In this document: in pieces, positions 59,532-64,000 of the stretch
How positions within the stretch are numbered: the stretch's first letter is position 1
Layout of the letters: every line of letters starts with the position of its first letter
Origin: Sulfurimicrobium sp031426915
Lineage (GTDB): Bacteria > Pseudomonadota > Gammaproteobacteria > Burkholderiales > Sulfuricellaceae
Direction of reading: 5' to 3'
DNA length: 64,000 nt
Assembly (NCBI GenBank): GCA_031426915.1
Contig: JASJPB010000017.1
Coordinates: 38,943 to 102,942, forward strand
The notes under the pieces: generated by a model
What the model saw: the letters and a program-made list of their open reading frames with translations, nothing else
The model's database searches: none
Told to the model about the DNA's origin: nothing
Made by a program: the position numbers and the translations under genes

Positions 59532-60055
59532 TGCGCTCCTTCCCTGATGACTGTGGCCAAAGAGAGCAAGGGTGCGCCAATCCGGATGTTGGACTTGACG
59601 GCCGCATCGTAATTGATCTTGATACGTGTTCGTTGCTGAAGGAAATCGAGCTGGATGATACCGCCGCGTTCTGCGAAACCGTTGGCGTGACTGATGGTCA
59701 GGATTGAATGCTTTTGTGCGTAATCAATGGCGGCCTGCCGGGTGCGTGGATTGATCAGGGTGACAAACAGGATGTCGCACTGGCCAATATCTTCGACCCT
59801 GGTGACGTAGTGAATCTCGACCGGCTTGCCGCTGATGGTCTTGTCCTTGTAGAGATCATCAAGCAAATGTCCAAAGGGGTTTTCGTCGATGAGGGTGATG
59901 ACGAATTTCTGCGCCGACTTGTTCGGCAACTCGATGTAGCTGGAAAAGCGGCCAAAGAACACCGCCATCAGCTTGTTCTCTTCTTCACTGGCAAGTACGG
60001 GCAAGGAAAACAGGCCCACCAGTACCGCGATGAGCAAAGTGACCCATCCCTTCAT
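59528..60055 (-). CDS. YfiR-like periplasmic protein (DUF4154)
   Basis: A 175-residue secreted protein with signal peptide MKGWVTLLIAVLVGLFSLPVLA. The body (AVFFGRFSSYIELPNKS, VITLIDENPFGHLLDDL, CDILFVTLI, ILTISHANGFAERGGIIQLDFLQQRTRIKINYDAAVKSNIRIGAPLLSLA) matches the YfiR family, which binds and represses the diguanylate cyclase YfiN (TpbB). It overlaps the cyclase gene upstream and the receptor gene downstream by 4 bp each. Confidence 0.88.
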   Translation of the reverse strand: MKGWVTLLIAVLVGLFSLPVLASEEENKLMAVFFGRFSSYIELPNKSAQKFVITLIDENPFGHLLDDLYKDKTISGKPVEIHYVTRVEDIGQCDILFVTLINPRTRQAAIDYAQKHSILTISHANGFAERGGIIQLDFLQQRTRIKINYDAAVKSNIRIGAPLLSLATVIREGAQ

Positions 60056-61323
60056 GCGCCAACTCCGATTTCCACCCGGTTTCTCCCCGCTTCCTTCGCA
60101 TGATAAAGCGCCCGGTCGACGATTTTCAGCAGCTCGTTTATGTCTTCGGACGCCGGCACCGTTGAGTAGACCCCCGCGCTGACCGTCACCTGGAGGGTGT
60201 TTTCGTCGTCGTAACGGATAGCTGCGCTCTCGATGCCCGCACGCATCCTTTCAGCGATAATCCGCGTCGTTTCCTGCTCGCTATTGTCACACAAGACCAG
60301 AAATTCCTCGCCGCCGGTGCGCGCCACCAGATCATATTCACGCGCTGTGCGCTTGAGAATATTAGCCACCTCCTTTAGCACAATATCGCCAATCGGATGA
60401 CCGAGGGCGTCGTTGATTCGCTTGAAGTAATCAATATCAAGCGCGACGATCCCGAACGGCTCCCGCCGCCGGTGTGCCCGGATCACCATGGTTTCCATGA
60501 CCTCCATGGCGTGGCGACGATTTGCCAGACCGGTCAGGGGATCGGTGGTGGCCAAGCCAATCAGCCTGTCATCCCGATCACGTATCTCGGCGATCATGGC
60601 GTTAAAATGCGCGTAGAGGTCCTTGAATTCATCGTTCTGGAGCGAATCCACGCTCACTGAATAATTCTTGGTTTCGGATATTTTGTGGATCGCGGCGATC
60701 ATGTGAAAAATGGGTGTGGTAAAAACTTTCTGCAAGCGTATCGAAATCAGGATGATCACCGCGAGGGTTATTAAAGAGATCAAGGTTTGCATGAAGAGAT
60801 GGTGAACGATCTTGCTCTTTAGTACCCGATTGTCGGACACGACGGTCAGCGTACCAAGCGTCCTGCCTTCAAAGATGATTGGCGTAATTGCGTACATGTA
60901 GTCGAAAACGATCGCTTCGATGCCACGTCGATGTTCGAACAGTTGCTGGCGGTTCGCTTTGGCGATGACCGATAGCCCTGACAGATAGCCCGCCACCATG
61001 CTCGGTGCAGCAGAAGATGAGACGTAGCCGCTAAACCGATGCGCTTCGTCATCATGGATGATGGCCGCGAGGACGTGTGGATTTATGCGGAGAGAGCCCA
61101 GTGTCTTGGCTGCGCTTGCGTCGTCGTGGAAGGCCAGGGCCGCCGTGAGGTTTTCGCTGCTTATTTCAGAAATTTGCCGCAGATCCCGGAGCGACTCCTC
61201 CCGTTGAGTGTTGAAGGTGTAATAAAGGGTCATCACCGACGAAATCGACAAGGCAATCGCCGCACTTGCCCCAAGCAGGACGATAAGCTTGAGGCGTATG
61301 GAAAGGTTGCTGAATTTGATCAT
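60052..61323 (-). CDS. YfiN-like membrane diguanylate cyclase (CHASE8-HAMP-GGDEF)
   Basis: A 423-residue protein: membrane segment (about 10-30), periplasmic CHASE8-type sensor, second membrane segment (LISLITLAVIILISIRL, about 180-200), HAMP, then a GGDEF domain with GGEEF and I-site REYD. It should be held inactive by the YfiR-like protein encoded next. I chose ATG 61323 (MIKFSNLSIRLK); a TTG at 61383 would extend into the direct repeat. It heads a fully overlapping operon with the YfiR-like and TonB-receptor genes. Confidence 0.88.
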   Translation of the reverse strand: MIKFSNLSIRLKLIVLLGASAAIALSISSVMTLYYTFNTQREESLRDLRQISEISSENLTAALAFHDDASAAKTLGSLRINPHVLAAIIHDDEAHRFSGYVSSSAAPSMVAGYLSGLSVIAKANRQQLFEHRRGIEAIVFDYMYAITPIIFEGRTLGTLTVVSDNRVLKSKIVHHLFMQTLISLITLAVIILISIRLQKVFTTPIFHMIAAIHKISETKNYSVSVDSLQNDEFKDLYAHFNAMIAEIRDRDDRLIGLATTDPLTGLANRRHAMEVMETMVIRAHRRREPFGIVALDIDYFKRINDALGHPIGDIVLKEVANILKRTAREYDLVARTGGEEFLVLCDNSEQETTRIIAERMRAGIESAAIRYDDENTLQVTVSAGVYSTVPASEDINELLKIVDRALYHAKEAGRNRVEIGVGA

Positions 61324-61351
61324 TTTACTGAGCGTGGACCTGTGTTTGTAT

Positions 61352-61451
61352 GGACGGCAAGCGACATACGCCAACCATGGCAAGGCAGATTAAACGACCG
61401 ATCCCACGATTCTATCCAAATTCGTGCCTTTGCTCCTGCAATCTTTCCAAG
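61352..61451 (-). repeat. Direct repeat copy 2 (yifB-leader-like)
   Basis: About 85% identical to 55847-55946. It keeps the first 16 nt of yifB (ATGTCGCTTGCCGTCC) and then diverges, so it lies 30 bp before the YfiN-like gene as a non-coding leader. The imperfect inverted repeat (61405-61426) and TAGAAT are retained. Weaker similarity runs on to about 61531, the end of the next gene. Confidence 0.85.
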
Positions 61452-61528
61452 GTGTGTGTATCAGGTCCTGGGAGCGACGCGAGCAAGTTGCCAAAATTCG
61501 CACGGAAGGCCCATATGAGCAGAAACGC

Positions 61529-63160
61529 TCAGCCCATCGATAGTCGTTCCGTCACTACACGGTTTCGACCCTCATGTTTCGCCTGATATAAACAGGCGTC
61601 GGCATGATTCAGCAATGCAGACGGCCGTTCATCCTGATCCGGGACAATCGAGGCCACGCCGATGCTAATGGTCACAACTGATGACGAAGTATTCCCGAGG
61701 TGGGGTATTTGCTTGCTTTCGATAGCATGCCGAATTTTCTCTGCGATTTCCCCTGCAGCCTGGGCAGCAAGGCCGGGCAGTATCACTACGAACTCCTCGC
61801 CACCATACCTTGCCACCAGGTCACTGGTCCGCTGAATCAACGAATTCAGAATTTTCGCTACCAGTTGAAGGCACCTGTCCCCCTCTGGATGTCCATACTG
61901 ATCGTTGTATTCCTTAAAATGATCGATGTCGAGCATCAGCAGTGCCAGGGGCCGTTTCTCACGAATAGCCCGCCGCCACTCCTTATCCAACTCGATGTCG
62001 AACTTGCGCCTGTTGGCAATCCCGGTCAGTCCGTCGATTTCGCTTAGTTGATGCAACTTGAGATTCACTTCGGAAAGTTCGGCGGTGCGTTCGGCAATCT
62101 GCCGCTCCAGTTCCCGGTTATATTGGGTGACGAGAGCCAGATTCTGCGCCTCGCTTTCCCTTAGCGCTTCCTTTTCTTTGACGAGCGCTTCGGTGCGAAT
62201 GGCAACCTGCTGCCGAAGCGTACGATTCCAGATGAGGATGACGGCGAGTATCGCAAGAACGACTGAAAATACACTTCCCAAGACTACCCAGAACTGCCGA
62301 TCGCTTAAAATGTTCTGGTTTGATGTATTGATCCAGCGTTTTTTTATTTCCTGCCGTTCCGCATCCGTGATTGCATTAAGTCCCTTCTGGACGATGCTGT
62401 GCAACACGGGTTCATTTAGCGGAGTGCCTATCGAAAGTCGAACATCAAACGATACTTCGCCGGCCACACACAGATTGGCAATGCCCTTTTCTGAAATCAG
62501 ATAGGACGCCGTTGCAAGATCGATGACTGCCGCGTCAGAGCGGCCGAAAGAGACGTTCAAGAGTGCCGAGAGATCATCAGGAACGAGGTCAGGAACAATA
62601 CCAAGGCCACGGTTTGTCATATGCTCGGTAATGGCGTAACTCTTCACCAGAGAGAGCTTTACTCCCGAAAGTTTGGACTCAGGCATCTGACCTGAATACT
62701 CTTTTCTCACGATAATGACGTTCGGTACTGAAACGAAAGAGTCCGTCATAGAAAGGAACTTGGATCGACCGGGGGTGTTCGTCACCGCATTGACGATATG
62801 TACTCCTCCGTTGCGAACCTCCTGAAAAATATCGTCCAGCGATGAAAAACGTCTCTGATTGAAATGAACGCCTAGCTTTGTCTCGATCAGGAGCATGTAG
62901 TCATGGGCGAGACCCGTGGGCTGGCCTTTTGAGTCCAGGAACACGAATGGGGCATAACCGGTTTCAACCGCGAGGACAAGGCGTGACAGATTGTTTGAGA
63001 GCCAAACGCGCTCATCGGAACTCAGTATCTCTTTGCTCTCAGTACTGCCATAGGCTACGGCAGCAAGAAAAAAGCTCAACAAAACACAGATCAGAGCATA
63101 ACTGCTTGTTTTTATGGCCTCTCCAAACTTTTTCGGAGGTATATTGACATGAGGTTCCAT
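61529..63160 (-). CDS. Diguanylate cyclase with periplasmic solute-binding sensor (SBP_bac_3-GGDEF)
   Basis: A 543-residue protein: membrane-anchoring N-terminus (SYALICVLLSFFLAAVAYG), a SBP_bac_3-like ligand-binding domain (about 40-260: FVFLDSKGQPTGLAHDYMLLIETKLGVHFN), a membrane segment (VVLGSVFSVVLAILAVILIW), a coiled-coil signalling helix and a GGDEF domain with GGEEF and I-site RTSD. I prefer ATG 63160 to TTG 63175. It should sense an amino-acid-like ligand and make c-di-GMP. It lies upstream of the YfiN operon, separated by repeat copy 2. Confidence 0.9.
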   Translation of the reverse strand: MEPHVNIPPKKFGEAIKTSSYALICVLLSFFLAAVAYGSTESKEILSSDERVWLSNNLSRLVLAVETGYAPFVFLDSKGQPTGLAHDYMLLIETKLGVHFNQRRFSSLDDIFQEVRNGGVHIVNAVTNTPGRSKFLSMTDSFVSVPNVIIVRKEYSGQMPESKLSGVKLSLVKSYAITEHMTNRGLGIVPDLVPDDLSALLNVSFGRSDAAVIDLATASYLISEKGIANLCVAGEVSFDVRLSIGTPLNEPVLHSIVQKGLNAITDAERQEIKKRWINTSNQNILSDRQFWVVLGSVFSVVLAILAVILIWNRTLRQQVAIRTEALVKEKEALRESEAQNLALVTQYNRELERQIAERTAELSEVNLKLHQLSEIDGLTGIANRRKFDIELDKEWRRAIREKRPLALLMLDIDHFKEYNDQYGHPEGDRCLQLVAKILNSLIQRTSDLVARYGGEEFVVILPGLAAQAAGEIAEKIRHAIESKQIPHLGNTSSSVVTISIGVASIVPDQDERPSALLNHADACLYQAKHEGRNRVVTERLSMG

Positions 63161-63335
63161 AGTTCCGAACGCCAATCAGGCGGTATCTCGAACAATCAAC
63201 TCATTGGTGTTTCACAAAGAACATTTCAGAAAAAGGTTAAGGAAGTCCGTCGCTCTGGCGAACCGCAACCGTCACCAGTGACGGCATCCTTGCTGCTCAA
63301 GGCGCGACCATAGAGGGTCGCAAAAGACAGGGGAA

Positions 63336-63578
63336 TTACCGGGCCGGTGCGTTCTGTTCCAGCGCCGCAACCTGGGCTTCGAGCTTGTCGAGTTTTTCGC
63401 GTGTACGCACCAGTACGGCCTGTTGCACTTCAAACTCTTCCCGAGTGACCAGATCGAGCTTGGCAAACAGGCTTTGCAGCGTTGCACGCAGATTTTTTTC
63501 CACGTCACCTGCCGGTGATGCCGCCAGCACCTGGCTGATCTTGGCGTTGATTTCGTCCAGCACTTTATGGTTAAGCAT
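63336..63578 (-). CDS. ubiK: Ubiquinone biosynthesis accessory factor UbiK
   Basis: An 80-residue helical protein (MLNHKVLDEINAKISQVL, C-terminal coiled coil LVRTREKLDKLEAQVAALEQ) of the UbiK/YqiC (BMFP) family, a membrane-associated helper of UbiJ in ubiquinone synthesis. AGGAGG lies 6 bp before the ATG at 63578; a longer frame to 63599 is rejected. It is divergent from the TorF gene, an arrangement seen in many betaproteobacteria. Confidence 0.9.
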   Translation of the reverse strand: MLNHKVLDEINAKISQVLAASPAGDVEKNLRATLQSLFAKLDLVTREEFEVQQAVLVRTREKLDKLEAQVAALEQNAPAR

Positions 63579-63652
63579 GGTTTTCCTCCTGAGTTGCAAA
63601 GTCTACCAGAAATAGCCTCTCCCGCACGCCGGCGGCGCGGGCGCATGGTTGG

Positions 63653-63682
63653 TGCACGATATTGGTGCGTCAATTTGGTGCA
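63653..63682 (+). promoter_or_regulatory. Tandem NtrC-like binding sites
   Basis: TGCACGATATTGGTGCG (63653-63669) matches the NtrC consensus TGCAC-N6-GGTGC and differs from the strong E. coli glnA site at two positions. An overlapping second site (TGCGTC-N5-GGTGCA, 63666-63682) follows, and a lone GCACCAA half-site is at 63721. They lie 80-110 bp before the sigma-54 element, the usual enhancer position. Confidence 0.75.
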
Positions 63683-63761
63683 ACGCTTTGCAAGCGTGCC
63701 TATCCGACATCTCGATCTTTGCACCAAACCGCATCGCATTGATTTATATGCATTGTTTTTC

Positions 63762-63777
63762 TGGCACGGACCATGCT
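63762..63777 (+). promoter_or_regulatory. Sigma-54 (RpoN) promoter
   Basis: TGGCACG-GACC-ATGCT matches the -24/-12 consensus TGGCACG-N4-TTGCW with one mismatch. It is 58 bp upstream of the TorF-type porin start. With the NtrC-like sites upstream, it predicts expression under nitrogen limitation. Confidence 0.78.
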
Positions 63778-63834
63778 TATGGCTGATCGTGGTTCATTAT
63801 TCACATGCGGCATTCATTCAAGGAGATTTCAAAG

Positions 63835-64000
63835 ATGCGTAAATTGACTCAAGCCCTGCTTCTCGCCGGTATTGTCGGCCTGCCCGCCATTGCTGTCGCA
63901 GACGAGGCGCCCGCCAGCACTTTCACCGGCAACATGGGATTTGTCAGCAACTACGTGTTCCGTGGCCTGACCCAGAGCTGGGCCAACCCAGCCGTGCAAG
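63835..64000 (+). CDS. TorF-family putative porin, 3'-truncated by window edge
   Basis: The first 55 residues of a secreted barrel protein: signal peptide MRKLTQALLLAGIVGLPAIAVA, then TFTGNMGFVSNYVFRGLTQSW, the start of the TorF (Gcw_chp) family barrel. AAGGAG lies 10 bp upstream. In relatives this gene is followed by glnK and amtB, so ammonium-related transport is likely downstream. Only the N-terminus is visible. Confidence 0.85.
   Translation, partial: MRKLTQALLLAGIVGLPAIAVADEAPASTFTGNMGFVSNYVFRGLTQSWANPAVQ

Noticed and set aside
63269..63284. Perfect palindrome CCGTCACCAGTGACGG between the cyclase and ubiK genes
   Set aside because: A 7-bp stem with a 2-nt interior and no U-tract; too short to separate from chance without copies elsewhere.
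63304..63321. Hairpin GCGACC/GGTCGC after ubiK as terminator
   Set aside because: On the ubiK strand the T-run comes before, not after, the stem, so it is not an intrinsic terminator for that gene.

Overview
The window is a dense, GC-rich proteobacterial chromosome segment. No stretch over 300 bp lacks a gene, and I see no rRNA, tRNA, insertion sequence, prophage or CRISPR array. Gene content points to a free-living, respiring betaproteobacterium, most likely in the Nitrosomonadales (Sulfuricellaceae/Gallionellaceae-like). The clues are system II cytochrome c biogenesis (ResB/CcsA) beside two diheme c4-type cytochromes, a probable DsrS homologue (a sulfur-oxidiser protein), a trimeric Gram-negative porin, LPS core genes, a type IV pilus chemosensory (Pil-Chp) cluster, and an UbiK-TorF gene pair under an NtrC/sigma-54-type promoter. 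The lineage is an inference from gene content, not a measurement.

Layout. 0-3.5 kb: cytochrome c assembly (resB, cut by the window edge, then ccsA) and two secreted diheme cytochromes. 3.5-6.9 kb (minus): MoxR ATPase, VWA/metallopeptidase protein and DsrS-like protein in one operon. 6.9-10.7 kb (minus): phosphate-type binding protein, thiD, thiE, hemL. 10.9-20.3 kb (plus): pilG-pilH-pilI-pilJ-pilL(chpA), controlling twitching motility. 20.3-23.1 kb (minus): uppP and thiC, the latter behind a TPP riboswitch. 23.2-29.6 kb: Pcm-like methyltransferase, rhodanese and TolC; then convergent waaA/waaC; then a glycosyltransferase and a UDP-sugar epimerase. 29.6-35.9 kb (minus): VapBC-type toxin-antitoxin, major porin with terminator, TonB-like protein, RNase II-family exonuclease, mpl. 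36.0-39.5 kb (plus): diguanylate cyclase, then PepSY protein, OmpR-type regulator and sensor kinase. 39.5-50.0 kb: LonB-like protease, orphan ABC binding protein, NYN-OST-HTH protein, glycine-zipper protein, hexose-6-phosphate mutarotase, metH, rhodanese and a small unknown protein. 50.0-63.2 kb: a c-di-GMP-rich stretch with a PAS-GGDEF-EAL protein, a CCC1-type metal transporter with yifB, an unknown membrane protein, an operon of YfiN-like cyclase, YfiR-like protein and TonB receptor, and a periplasmic-binding-domain cyclase. 63.3-64.0 kb: ubiK, then the start of a TorF-type porin gene.

The most unusual structure is at 55.8-61.5 kb. About 100 bp covering the yifB leader and its first codons recurs as a direct repeat (about 85% identical by eye) upstream of the YfiN-like cyclase gene. 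The two copies bracket the unknown membrane protein and the cyclase/YfiR/TonB-receptor operon. This suggests that a c-di-GMP surface-sensing module was inserted at, or duplicated from, the yifB leader. Both copies keep an imperfect inverted repeat over a candidate -10 box. Other notable items are tandem NtrC-like sites with a sigma-54 promoter before the TorF gene, a three-copy in-frame repeat inside the phosphotransfer helix of a sensor kinase, and a DsrS-like gene coupled to a MoxR/VWA pair.
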